Notes under the pieces: model-generated | Database searches by the model: none | Told to the model about the DNA's origin: nothing | The model's input: the letters and a program-made list of their open reading frames with translations, nothing else | In this document: positions 1-9,765 of the stretch, one piece after another | Numbering within the stretch: the first letter of the stretch is position 1 | Layout of the letters: the number at the start of each line of letters is the position of its first letter | Origin: Eriocheir sinensis | Lineage: Eukaryota > Arthropoda > Malacostraca > Decapoda > Varunidae | Direction: 5' to 3' | DNA length: 64,000 bases | Assembly (NCBI RefSeq): GCF_024679095.1 | Contig: NW_026111758.1 | Location: 20,001-84,000 of the forward strand | Position numbers and translations under genes: made by a program

Positions 1-95
1 TGCAGCTGCTGGCAAGCCACAGCCTGGACCTGAAAAAACTGTACCACCACTTGAGCCAAAACATGGCCTCGTACCTCCAGCCCTGGAGTAAGAAG
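1..95 (+). CDS. Internal coding exon of an unidentified host gene (partial at window edge)
   Basis: Reading from base 3, codons are open to base 95 and end with a GTAAGG splice donor at 96. The 31 visible residues begin QLLASHSLDLKKLYHHLSQN and are predicted mostly helical. The donor falls in phase 0, which fits the acceptor of the next exon at 5584. I do not recognise the protein family. The exon is joined to three downstream exons by splice phase and by the shared plus strand. The 5' part of the gene lies outside the window. Confidence 0.6.
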
Positions 96-1828
<1,733 letters not shown>

Positions 1829-1985
1829 TAAATCTGGGAAAAAAATTTGATGAAATGTTTTTTCAACTGATTTCAATAGCCAAGGGGATCAACATTTACC
1901 CAAAAAAGATAGGCCATGTAGAGGTTGGGGAATTTTTTTTACAGGGGTCAAAGGTCAATGACCTTTCGTTAAAAGGTCCAAATTT
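1829..1985 (+). repeat. Left arm of a ~150-bp inverted repeat around the PIN-like gene
   Basis: The segment from about 1829 reads in the same order as the reverse complement of about 4545-4690. Shared blocks include TTTTTTCAACTGATTTCAA, CAACATTTACC, CATGTAGAGGTTGGGG and ACAGGGGTCAAAG. Similarity is clear but not perfect, so the copies are old. The arms bracket the nuclease-like pseudogene, the SINE and the G-rich tandem repeat. They could be terminal repeats of one DNA element, or two independent insertions of the same repeat in opposite orientation. No target-site duplication was found. Confidence 0.6.
1945..1964 (+). promoter_or_regulatory. Nuclear-receptor half-site cluster: DR1 overlapping a perfect IR1
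   Basis: GGGTCA-A-AGGTCA (1945-1957) is a direct repeat spaced by one base. It overlaps AGGTCA-A-TGACCT (1952-1964), a perfect inverted repeat spaced by one base. IR1 is the canonical binding architecture of the ecdysone receptor/ultraspiracle heterodimer. DR1 is bound by RXR/USP and HNF4-type receptors. Function is inferred from motif form only. Confidence 0.4.
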
Positions 1986-2013
1986 TTATCTCGCAAATGA
2001 AATGTCATAAATT

Positions 2014-3590
2014 GATGATCTTGGTGTCAAAATGAACAGAATGGCATCAGAGAACGGTTTAAAATGTAACCAGTTACAAAAAAAACAATATATGAAGGTC
2101 TTTTCAGTTTTGAGTTGGCCCTCTCTCCGACATCTGATGAGGAAACCTGAAAAGCACGAATTTGACAGGATGCTCAAAAACACAACAGAGAAACTTTGCT
2201 TGGACCTGGAAAACAGGATGCATGTTGCTGACGGGGGATGGTTACTTCACCAAGTGAAGTGGAGGAGTGGCTCAAGCATCAAAGCCACAGCTGATGGCTA
2301 TGTCAGATATGTTCAAGGAAGGTTCAGTGATGCTGCAGTAGTGTTTGATGGCTATGGGAAGGGACCGTCAACCAAAGATCATGAACACATGCGCAGAATG
2401 GCAGGCAGAACAATATCTCATACTTTGAGAGTCACACCAGAACTGACTGTATCGTGTGATAGGGAACAATTTTTTGGCAATGAGGAGAACAAAGAAGCAT
2501 TTATCAAGATTCTGTCTGCACAGCTGACACGCCACAACATCAAGGTTCACCATGCACGAGGTGATGGTGACACACTGGTCGTTAAGACAGCTATTGAACT
2601 TGTCAAAAGTGTGAGCACTCCTGTAGTTGTCGTTGCCCTAGACACCGACATATTAATACTTCTCGTGTACCACCGACCTGTCTATTGCACAAATCTGTTT
2701 CTACTCTCAGAGATGGATGGCCTGTATGATATATCGTCAGTAAGAATTAGTGACCAAAGTGATCTTTTGTTCAAGTTTGCAAGGTCAGGCAATGACACAG
2801 TATCATCTATCTATGGACACACAAAGGAGGCAATCTACAAATGCGATTTTCCAAGACATGTCGTCAACATATTCATGAACACTAATTCCTCTCTTGATGA
2901 GATAAAACATGCAGGTGTCAAAGCAATGCAGGTGACATGTGGATGTGGAGATACTCCTTAAGAGAAAGCTCGTTTCCTCAGATTTCAGAAGCAAGCTGCA
3001 ATGGGCAAGATTGATCCTGATAGGCTTCTCCCTACAGTGGATGCAGCAACCCAGCACGCCCTTAGAGTCCATCTACAGATTGCTGTGTGGCATAATCTCA
3101 ACACCTCTTTTTGAAATGCCAGAATTTTTACTCTTTACTACACTCACACACATGGCCTCTGCGTGTAACGAAACACACGAGAAATTAATCCAGACAAGGA
3201 AAGGTTTGCTGGCGCCGGGGATCGAACCCACGACCAGCGTAACGGGAGAGCCACTCCTTTACCAGTCAGCCAAAGAGGTGCCCCACTGGCTAAGTGGGTT
3301 ATGGGAGGCTCGCCCATCAGGCAAGTCGGCATTACATATTCTTACGCCTGAGGGAAGAGGATGGGAACAAGGGAAGGACAACAAACTTCGACCTAAGATG
3401 TTGACTGGCGACATTGCTCCCCAAAGCCTCCTTAAAGGAAGTTGTTGTAATTGCCAGGAAGGGCTAGTCAGTGTAGAACAGTGAGATGCTGCTGCACTAC
3501 ATGCCTTGTGTTCCTGCATGTGGAGTGTGTTGTGCTCTAATGGCACACAGAAGAACAAGAAAGTGAGGAAGAGGAAATAACTAATCATTT
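2014..3590 (+). pseudogene. Broken PIN/FEN-like nuclease-domain gene with Cys-rich C terminus, split by a SINE
   Basis: The frame is open from about 2011 and has an ATG at 2032. It encodes 309 residues to an in-frame TAA at 2959-2961, then resumes in the same frame (EKARFLRFQKQAAMGKIDPD) to about 3113. After a SINE at about 3115-3338 it resumes as LTPEGRGWEQGKDNKLRPK, then degenerates through a Cys-rich stretch into an acidic tail (ESEEEE, near 3565). The segment GDGDTLVVKTAIE...VVVVALDTDILILL (residues about 178-210) has the acidic-residue pattern of PIN/FEN1-like nuclease folds. From memory it resembles a large uncharacterised multicopy family in aquatic invertebrates. No function is claimed. 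The stop codon, SINE and C-terminal frameshifts make it a pseudogene. Confidence 0.6.
3115..3338 (-). mobile_element. tRNA-derived SINE inserted in the nuclease-like pseudogene
   Basis: On the minus strand, 3282-3211 is a 72-nt tRNA-like head. Box A is TGGCTGACTGG (3272-3262) and box B is GGTTCGATCCC (3228-3218), the internal RNA polymerase III promoter pair. The ends GGCACC/GGCGCC pair at five of six positions, but no convincing anticodon stem forms, so this is a SINE head rather than a working tRNA. The tail runs toward 3115. The nuclease-like protein reads across the two flanks, which fixes the insertion. Exact ends and target duplication are uncertain. Confidence 0.7.
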
Positions 3591-4052
3591 GTTTGTCAAT
3601 ACTTGGTGTAAGTTTAACCTGAAGTCTTTCTGAAGTGGCTTCAATTTTGTATTGGCATTTTCAGCATGAATTCTACTGTGTTTGTAAATTATATGTGTAC
3701 AGCTTATCTGTTTATGATGGTGGGGACGGGTTTCCTGGAAGGTCAGGTCAGTGATATCTGACCTGACAAAAGACAATTACAAGCCCTTCCCAGCTGGAAG
3801 GCTGGTTTGGTATGTTTGTGACAGCCATCAAACCACATGTTACTACGATCAATTTACAGCAATTTTCATGCAATCTTTTGTTTACACATTCACGGAGGAA
3901 TTGGCCATTTCTTTTTCTTTTTGGAGGTCCAAAGTTAGGCTCTGAAGCCTGTTCATATTCTCGCCCCTCCCCACTATACATTTCGACAACAAGCATTATA
4001 ATTTTCATTATCAATATTCTTCAGAAACAAAATTGGACAAAATGTACCAAAA
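3591..4052. other. Intron 1, no gene seen
   Basis: AT-rich sequence downstream of the pseudogene. Short open frames here have no domain or codon signature. It lies between the pseudogene and the G-rich tandem repeat. Confidence 0.4.
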
Positions 4053-4065
4053 AGGTCAATGACCT
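4053..4065 (+). promoter_or_regulatory. Second perfect IR1 nuclear-receptor palindrome
   Basis: AGGTCAATGACCT occurs here exactly as at 1952-1964, again flanked by AAA/TTT. Two identical 13-bp palindromes 2.1 kb apart, in opposite halves of the inverted-repeat structure, suggest the motif belongs to the repeat family. Ecdysone-receptor-type binding is inferred from form only. Confidence 0.4.
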
Positions 4066-4100
4066 TTAGCCGCCCAGTGAGAGCCCCCACTCCCCTGCTC

Positions 4101-4306
4101 TTCCTTTTCTTTGGAAGGGAGGGAGGGAGGGGGTAGTGACACCCATCCCTCTAGATCCTTTTCTTTGGAAGGGAGGGAGGGAGGGGGTAGTGACACCCAT
4201 CCCTCTAGATCCTTGGAAGGGAGGGAGGGAGGGGGTAGTGACACCCATCCCTCTAGATCCTTGGAAGGGGGGGAGGGAGGGGGTAGTGACACCCATCCCT
4301 CTAGAT
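4101..4306 (+). repeat. G-rich tandem repeat (48-54 bp x 4) with G-quadruplex motifs
   Basis: Four units share the core GGGAGGGAGGGAGGGGG followed by TAGTGACACCCATCCCTCTAGATC. The first two units carry an extra ttttctt; the last two lack it. Each G-run block meets the four-run pattern for an intramolecular G-quadruplex on the plus strand. Open frames across the array on either strand are repeat artefacts. Confidence 0.9.
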
Positions 4307-4407
4307 CAGTTTCAGAACAGTTTTCTCATATATGAATTAAAGCAGACAAGCTTTAATTGTAAAAATCATGCTTTCTATTTGTATTTTAGTGATAAATTTG
4401 TGAATTT

Positions 4408-4420
4408 TGACCTTTGACCC
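4408..4420 (-). promoter_or_regulatory. DR1-type nuclear-receptor motif
   Basis: TGACCT-T-TGACCC is a DR1 element on the minus strand. A related TGAACT-T-TGACCC lies at 4571-4583, next to a one-mismatch IR1 (AGGTCATTGAACT, 4564-4576). Together with the left arm these form a dense cluster of half-sites inside one repeat family. Confidence 0.35.
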
Positions 4421-4544
4421 CATTTAAAAGGTCAAGATGTAGTCCCTGGCATCTGCTCCTGGTTTTTATTCATTTCTCAGAAGATTTCAAGCATCAGATG
4501 TCCAATGATATGCATGTTCTATATCTTTTTCCATAAAGATAACT

Positions 4545-4690
4545 TTATTGGTATATTTAGAATAGGTCATTGAACTTTGACCCCTGTATAAATTTTCCCC
4601 CAACCTCTACATGCCCTATCTTTTTTTTGGTAAATGTTGACCCCTTGGCTGTTGAAATCAGTTGAAAAAACTTTCCATCTAATTTTTTCC
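4545..4690 (-). repeat. Right arm of the inverted repeat
   Basis: Reverse complement of the 1829-1985 arm in the same block order, ending near TTTTCCCAGACTGG (the left arm has the matching AATCTGGGAAAA). The region bounded by the arms is about 2.9 kb. Beyond about 4690 similarity fades. Confidence 0.6.
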
Positions 4691-5083
4691 CAGACTGGAG
4701 GTAACCTAGGGATACTGGTCTATCACAATTGATTTTCATGTATTCGTGAAGTAGAAATGCGAAGGTGTCACATCTATCATAATTCCCGCTATGTTGGTGG
4801 ACACATGGAATGAAACAGACTGTAGTACCGACACCAACAACTGAACAGTACCAGCAAACCTTGCCAGCATGGAGCCACCCCTGCAGGTATACAATTGCTT
4901 AATACTATTTACTTAAATATTTTTCTGATAGCAACCCCATATTTTCAGGGTACAAATTTAGATATGTGGTCCCGCCCAATTGCTCGATTTCCTTAGTGTT
5001 ACCATACTTGTTTTTACCTTAAAAAAACAGTAAAGGTGAAAAATAGTTAGATCCAGACCCAGACTCCAAAGAGAGGAAAGATA

Positions 5084-5269
5084 TGATCAAGGGCTCTCTG
5101 TCACCTGCCCTGACTGCAAGGGTGAGGCAGCAGGCATGGGATGAGACGGCAACTCTCATCAATGCATCTCATCCCATGGCAGCCTGCACAAGGGCCGAAG
5201 GTGACAAACGGTGGTACAACGTTCAGTCCAGTGCCAAAGAGTGCATTAGCAGCTATAAAAAGGAGTGGT
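5084..5269 (+). pseudogene. Myb/SANT-like DNA-binding domain fragment
   Basis: The 62-residue frame contains RQQAWDETATLINASHP followed by DKRWYNVQSSAKECISSYKK. This matches the layout of Myb/SANT-like domains in transposon-associated proteins: a helix ending in AW, a central IN, then a KKW-type recognition helix with K/S/K spacing. A TAG stop follows immediately, then a short continuation (ELVSELL), so the gene is truncated. Such domains accompany PIF/Harbinger elements or occur in host genes; neither can be chosen here. It lies in intron 1. Confidence 0.45.
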
Positions 5270-5583
5270 AGGAGCTGGTGAGTGAACTTTTAGCTAAATA
5301 TATAGACTGAAATGTCTGAAATCTGGCTGGTTAGGTCATGTTGGACAGGCTTTCGTCACGCTATGACTGCTCGCAGCTCATTGTGAACGTTTCTGCATTA
5401 CTTATATGGCTTATGAGCTCCTCTTACAAGGTTTATGAGCTGCATCCAGCTCATAACAGACTTATGATCTTTTCTGCATACTGGGCCAGGCCTCCTGGAA
5501 GTTATGACATAAGAGGAGGAAGCGCCTGACAGTGCCAACCTTTGACTTACGTTCCTCTCTCTCTCCCTCTCTCATTCACACAG

Positions 5584-5855
5584 GGAGCAGACTCCTCTCC
5601 CAGCACCTTACCACAGGGGGAGAGTTCCAGCACCTTGCCACAGGGGGAGAGTTCCAGCTCCTTACCACAGGGGAAGAGTTCCAGCACATTACCACCAGGG
5701 GAGAGTTCCAACACCTCACCACAGGGGGAGAGTTCCAGCACCTTACTACAGGGGGAGAGTTCCAGCACCTTGCCACAGGGGGAAAGTTCCAGCACCTCAC
5801 CACAGGGGGAAAGTTCCAGTGCCTCATCACAGGGGGAGAGTTCCAGCGCTGAGAT
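5584..5855 (+). CDS. Coding exon 2 of the host gene, built of 9-residue repeats
   Basis: A polypyrimidine tract followed by TTCACACAG (AG at 5582-5583) precedes the exon, and GTAAGC (5856) follows it. The exon is 272 nt: it enters in phase 0 from exon 1 and leaves with two bases (AT) of a split codon, which the first G of exon 3 completes to ATG. It encodes GADSSPSTLPQGESSST and then about nine units of the form STLPQGESS, a Ser/Gln/Gly-rich low-complexity segment. Reading on past the donor gives an immediate stop, which supports splicing. Family not recognised. Confidence 0.6.
5600..5853 (+). repeat. 27-bp coding minisatellite
   Basis: About nine head-to-tail units of the type CCACAGGGGGAGAGTTCCAG plus CACCTTA, each 27 bp and in frame. 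All differences between copies are substitutions, so the reading frame is kept through the whole array. Confidence 0.9.
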
Positions 5856-6012
5856 GTAAGCATGAGCCCTCTCCAAGGCTCTCGGGGCCGGTGGCACCAA
5901 ACCACTGTATCACAAATTGCTTCATGGCATGTTGTTTTTCCTGCTTCAGGAATTCTGAGAGCTGGGTTTTTGTGTTGTAGTTTTGTGCCTTGATTATTGA
6001 GAGGCTGTTTTA

Positions 6013-6262
6013 TGTGATTTTGTGCCTTGAAGAAAAGAGGAAGGAAGGGAGAGGAAAAGGAGGAATAAATGGAAGGGAGGGAAGACAGGTGTATTGTTAT
6101 GTAATCTTGTGGCGTGAAGAAAAGAGGAAGGAAGGGAGAGGAAAAGGAGGAATAAATGGAAGGGAGGGAAGACAGGTGTATTGTTATGTAATCTTGTGCC
6201 TTGAAGAAAAGAGGAAGGAAGGGAGAGGAAAAGGAGGAGAAGAAGAGAGGAGGAGAGAGAAA
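6013..6262 (+). repeat. Purine-rich ~87-bp tandem repeat, about 2.8 copies
   Basis: Units start at about 6021, 6109 and 6195 with TGTGCCTTGAAGAAAAGAGG and continue with aggaagggagaggaaaagg and the tgtattgttatgtaatc linker. It lies in intron 2 of the host gene. Open frames here are repeat artefacts. Confidence 0.85.
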
Positions 6263-6380
6263 AGAAGGAAGGGAAGGGAGACTGAACTGAAGTGACTGCA
6301 GGTAAAGAGAGAGGAAGAGGCGAGGGAAAGGAAGGAACAGAAGTGTCAGCAATTTGTGACCTGCCACTGTGCTCCTGCAG

Positions 6381-6492
6381 GGATGAGTGCCCACTGTTTC
6401 TCGAGGTGGAGGACCAGTTGAGGACCAGCTCCAAGGACCTGGCGGGCCATGACCCTCGCTGTGAGGAGGTGAAAGAGAGACTCACAGAGAAG
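6381..6492 (+). CDS. Coding exon 3 of the host gene
   Basis: The acceptor CTCCTGCAG ends at 6380 and the donor GTCAGT starts at 6493. The 112-nt exon completes the split codon from exon 2 and ends in phase 0. It encodes DECPLFLEVEDQLRTSSKDL, then AGHDPRCEEVKERLTEK: acidic, helical and possibly coiled coil. Phase agreement on both sides is the main evidence. Only six bases separate the exon end from a (GT)n tract and an inserted LINE. Confidence 0.65.
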
Positions 6493-6498
6493 GTCAGT

Positions 6499-6521
6499 TG
6501 TGTGTGTGTGTGTGTGTGTGT
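6499..6521. repeat. (GT)n tract at a LINE 3' junction
   Basis: Twenty-three bases of alternating T/G lie between the exon 3 donor and the TATTTACCTAG end of the minus-strand LINE. On the LINE strand this reads as TAGGTAAATA followed by (CA)n. Confidence 0.9.
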
Positions 6522-6557
6522 ATTTACCTAGTTGTGAAATACAGGAAAAGAGCTGTA

Positions 6558-7646
6558 CTAGGCTTGTGCTGTCCCGTCTCCATAACGCTTATTATCCAGT
6601 TTGGCTTTAAATTCATGAATCATTTTTTCACACACAGTCTCCTTGTCAAGTCCGTTCCATGTTGTTATGCTTCTGTATGGAAAACTGTATTTCTTGATGT
6701 CTCTCCTACAGTCGCTCTTCTTCAATTTCTTACCATTGCCTCTTGTCACACTTCTGTCACGTACCACTAGGTCTTCCCTGTCCAGTTTCTCCAATCCCTC
6801 TTGTATCCTGTACAATGCTATTAGGTCCCCTCTCTCTCTTCTGCTCTCCAGTGTTGTTAGTCCCAATTTCTCCAGTCTTTCTTCATAAGTATGTTCTCTC
6901 AGAGTGTCCAGTAATTTAGTCGCTGCTCTTTGTATTCTTTCCAACTTTCTAATTTCTTTCTTCAATCTAGGTAACCACACTAATGCTGCATATTCCAGTC
7001 TTGGACGTATCATTGATGTTATTAGTTTCTTCACCATTTCTTCATCTAAATATATAAATGCTGCTTTTATGTTTCTAAGAAGATTGTATGTTTCCCCAGT
7101 TATCCGGTCTATATGTTTTCCAAAGGATAACTTGTCTGTTATGATCACTCCCAGATCTTTTTCTTCAGTTTTTTTCATGATTCTTTCATTACTCAGAGAG
7201 TAGTTCCCTGATATTCGTCTACTGCTCTTACCAAACTCCATCACGCTACACTTCTCTGTATTGAATGTCATTTCCCATTTGCGTGACCATTCGCTTATTC
7301 TATCGAGATCTTGGCTCAGGGCTACACAGTCATCTTCATTAGCCACCCTCCTCATTATTTTAGCATCATCAGCAAACATATTCATATAGCTTGTCACCCC
7401 TTCTGTCATGTCATTAATATAAATTACAAACATAATCGGAGCCAGCACCGATCCTTGGGGGACTCCACTCGTCACTTCCATCCAGCTTGATTTATTATTC
7501 CTGATTACTGTTCTCATTTCTCTCTTCGTCAAAAAGTCCATAATCCAATCCAATATTGAACCACCCAGACCTCCAACATGATTAAGTTTCCATATTAATC
7601 GCTTGTGTGGTACTTTATCAAATGCCTTCTTTAAGTCCAGATACAC
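6558..7646 (-). CDS. LINE A reverse transcriptase (5'-deleted)
   Basis: A 362-residue open frame. The palm motifs are YLDLKKAFDKVPH (motif A), SGVPQGSVLAP (motif B) and FADDAK (catalytic motif C, with Phe in place of the usual Tyr). The C-terminal domain has RPRLEYAALVW and ends WNGLDKETVCEKMIHEFKAK, typical of CR1/jockey-type ORF2. The start is internal: the frame begins at the deletion junction, so this is not a complete ORF2. The enzyme copies LINE RNA at a nicked genomic target. This copy lacks the fingers region and is probably inactive. Confidence 0.8.
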   Translation of the reverse strand: MYLDLKKAFDKVPHKRLIWKLNHVGGLGGSILDWIMDFLTKREMRTVIRNNKSSWMEVTSGVPQGSVLAPIMFVIYINDMTEGVTSYMNMFADDAKIMRRVANEDDCVALSQDLDRISEWSRKWEMTFNTEKCSVMEFGKSSRRISGNYSLSNERIMKKTEEKDLGVIITDKLSFGKHIDRITGETYNLLRNIKAAFIYLDEEMVKKLITSMIRPRLEYAALVWLPRLKKEIRKLERIQRAATKLLDTLREHTYEERLEKLGLTTLESRRERGDLIALYRIQEGLEKLDREDLVVRDRSVTRGNGKKLKKSDCRRDIKKYSFPYRSITTWNGLDKETVCEKMIHEFKAKLDNKRYGDGTAQA

Positions 7647-7833
7647 ACAATCTGCCCAACCGTCTCTTTCCTGTATTTCACTTATACTATCAAAAGTTTC
7701 ACCATTAACTTTAACTTTTTGAATCTCGTCTATTTTTCAACTTTCCATTTATGAACTTATAAAACAGTTTTGGCTGGTCTTTGCACTTATCTACAATATT
7801 TTTCTCAAAATTCCCTTGTTCTTCTCTTCTTAC

Positions 7834-8973
7834 TCAGACATAAGCATTCCTCTTCCTTTTGTACTCATTCCATAGATCCGTCCTCCTGTTTTTTCTCCAT
7901 GTGTTCCATGCCTTCTCCTTTTCCTGCTTGGCGTCTACACACTTTCTACTGTACCACTCTTCTCTTGGTTTCTGGCCTTCTTTCATCCTTGGTACCCACT
8001 TTTCCACTCCTTCATTGTAAATCCGCATAAAGATAGCCCATTTTTCCTCCACATTTTCAGCCTCAAAAAAAGTATCCCATTGTGCTTCCTCAAAATGTTT
8101 CCCAAGTTGTTCAAAATTTGCCTTATTAAAGTTAAACCATTCTTTCCTGTAGTCCTCATTCCTGATTATTTTACCTCCTTCTCGTAATATGTACTTGATA
8201 AGTACGTGATCGCTCTTCCCTATAGGGCTCTTATAGTTCATCTCCTCTGTGGTATCTGGCTCCCTGGCGATTATCAAGTCCAATCTAGATGGCTCGTCTT
8301 CTCCTCTGAATCTTGTATTTTCCTCTACCCACTGTGTGAGGACATTTTCTATAACCAATTCCAAAACTTTGTTCCCCCATGAAGCTTCACTTCCTTCCGA
8401 TGACCAGTTTTCCCAAGACACTTCCTTACAATTAAAATCCCCCTTTATCAGAATCTTCTCCTCCTCCAGCAATCTCCTTAGGCAATCCAATGTGTCTTCC
8501 AGCTTCTTCTTGTACAATTCTTCTGCCCATGAATTGTTTTTTGGAGGGACACACACCACTACGATATTTCTGCATCCTCCCCTTTGCAGTCTTATTCCCA
8601 CACTCAAGACCTCTGCTTCCCCTTCGCCATAGGTGACACCCTCCACTGTCCATTCTTTTTTCAACAATAGCATCACTCCTCCTCCTTGTTTATTTCCTCT
8701 ATTTCTCATCCATACATTATATTTACCATCCCCTAAGCTAAATGCATCTATACTACCAGTCAATTTGGTTTCTGTAATCCCCATAACATCTGGTTTTTCC
8801 TTACTCAGGTAATCTCCTGTTTCTAACACTGACGATATTAACCCTTTCACATTAGTGTATGCCACCTTCAAGCTGTCACCTCTTCCCTTCTGTACCACTT
8901 CCTTAGGTCCATGTCTGTCACTCTCCAGAAAACTTCCTTTTATCCTCTTCTGATCTTCCTTCATTCTTTTCAT
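7834..8973 (-). CDS. LINE A ORF2 N-terminal apurinic-like endonuclease
   Basis: A 379-residue frame with the exonuclease-endonuclease-phosphatase fold motifs in order: AYTNVKGL, GITETKL (catalytic Glu), GGGVMLLLKK, KGDFNCKEVSW (Asp/Asn), SRLDLIIA and KSDHVLIKY (catalytic Asp-His). It overlaps the end of ORF1 by 56 bp in another frame, which suggests coupled translation. The downstream frame is lost near 7830 before the RT. It would nick target DNA to prime reverse transcription. Confidence 0.8.
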   Translation of the reverse strand: MKRMKEDQKRIKGSFLESDRHGPKEVVQKGRGDSLKVAYTNVKGLISSVLETGDYLSKEKPDVMGITETKLTGSIDAFSLGDGKYNVWMRNRGNKQGGGVMLLLKKEWTVEGVTYGEGEAEVLSVGIRLQRGGCRNIVVVCVPPKNNSWAEELYKKKLEDTLDCLRRLLEEEKILIKGDFNCKEVSWENWSSEGSEASWGNKVLELVIENVLTQWVEENTRFRGEDEPSRLDLIIAREPDTTEEMNYKSPIGKSDHVLIKYILREGGKIIRNEDYRKEWFNFNKANFEQLGKHFEEAQWDTFFEAENVEEKWAIFMRIYNEGVEKWVPRMKEGQKPREEWYSRKCVDAKQEKEKAWNTWRKNRRTDLWNEYKRKRNAYV

Positions 8974-9754
8974 TGGCTTGATTCTTCACTTCTCTTATTG
9001 TGTTCCTTTCCTCCACACTTCTGTCCTTTCTTACCCAGACTTTTTTGTAGGTCTCTGTTCTTGCTAACTTCCATGACTTTCCCACCACTTCTTCTGCAGC
9101 AGCTTGAGACCTAAATCTAATTTTTACTGGTCTTTGGGCTCCTTCTTCATGCTTTCCAAGCCTGAATACTTCTTTGATCTCCCCTACCAGCTCATGACCT
9201 TCTTCCTGAATTGCTTCAATTACTTGCTCCACTGCCTTCCTTTCTTTCTTTTCCCTTGTATGTCTGACCGGCATGTGCTCTTCATTAATGCCCACCACTA
9301 CTACAGACTTCTTTTTTATAGCGGAGTCCCTCACTATTTCTGGTTTTTCTTTTATCACCTTAATCACCTTTTCAGTTATAGCTTCATCCTTAGCCTTGAC
9401 TTGCTCCTCCACAATTTTCTTAAAGCTAACATTCCCTTTTTCTTGTTCCTCCTTCCAGACTTTATGCGTTTCCTTTAATTCCTTGACTTTAACCTCTGTA
9501 TCCTCTGTCTCCTCATTTAGCGTTACCTGCTTGTGCAGGTCATTGTATGCATTTTGCCATACATTTTTCTCCGTCTTTAGGACGTCAACCTCTCTCTCCA
9601 ACGTCCCCATTCTGTCCTTCATTTCCTTCATCTTCCTTTCCAAGTCAATGAGTCTCCTTCTCAACATAACGTCTCTGTGCCTATCCACGTCTTCGGAGAA
9701 AGCTTCAAAATCATTGTCCCTTGGCCTGGCTCCCCTGCTTACCGGTGTAAACAA
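8918..9754 (-). CDS. LINE A ORF1, coiled-coil RNA-binding protein
   Basis: A 278-residue frame beginning MFTPVSRGARPRDNDFEAF just inside the 5' end. Residues about 35-160 are a charged heptad-like coiled coil (LERKMKEMKDRMGTLEREVD). A segment with KSVVVVGINEEH and PVKIRFRSQAAAEEVV resembles the RRM-like fold of LINE ORF1 proteins. The tail is basic. It is intact in this copy. The role is inferred: LINE RNA packaging. Confidence 0.65.
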   Translation of the reverse strand: MFTPVSRGARPRDNDFEAFSEDVDRHRDVMLRRRLIDLERKMKEMKDRMGTLEREVDVLKTEKNVWQNAYNDLHKQVTLNEETEDTEVKVKELKETHKVWKEEQEKGNVSFKKIVEEQVKAKDEAITEKVIKVIKEKPEIVRDSAIKKKSVVVVGINEEHMPVRHTREKKERKAVEQVIEAIQEEGHELVGEIKEVFRLGKHEEGAQRPVKIRFRSQAAAEEVVGKSWKLARTETYKKVWVRKDRSVEERNTIREVKNQANEKNEGRSEEDKRKFSGE

Positions 9755-9765
9755 ACCCGGCGTGT

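Larger units (their letters stand above)
6522..9758 (-). mobile_element. CR1/jockey-like LINE 'A', internally deleted
   Basis: A non-LTR retrotransposon on the minus strand with ORF1, endonuclease and reverse transcriptase in order. The 3' end is CACAACTAGGTAAATA and runs into (CA)n (plus-strand GT tract at 6499). The 5' end abuts CGTGTGTGTATTTACCTA, which is the tail of the next LINE. About 190 residues of RT fingers are missing near 7650-7770 compared with the sister element at 28-32 kb. It sits in intron 3 of the host gene, antisense to it. Confidence 0.85.

Noticed and set aside
3211..3282. Functional tRNA gene on the minus strand
   Set aside because: Boxes A and B are good, but no anticodon stem forms and the acceptor stem has a mismatch. 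It is the head of a SINE.
5576..6485. Minus-strand frames of 117-272 aa
   Set aside because: They are reverse readings of the 27-bp coding minisatellite and the purine-rich repeats. The plus-strand splice signals and phases favour the plus strand.
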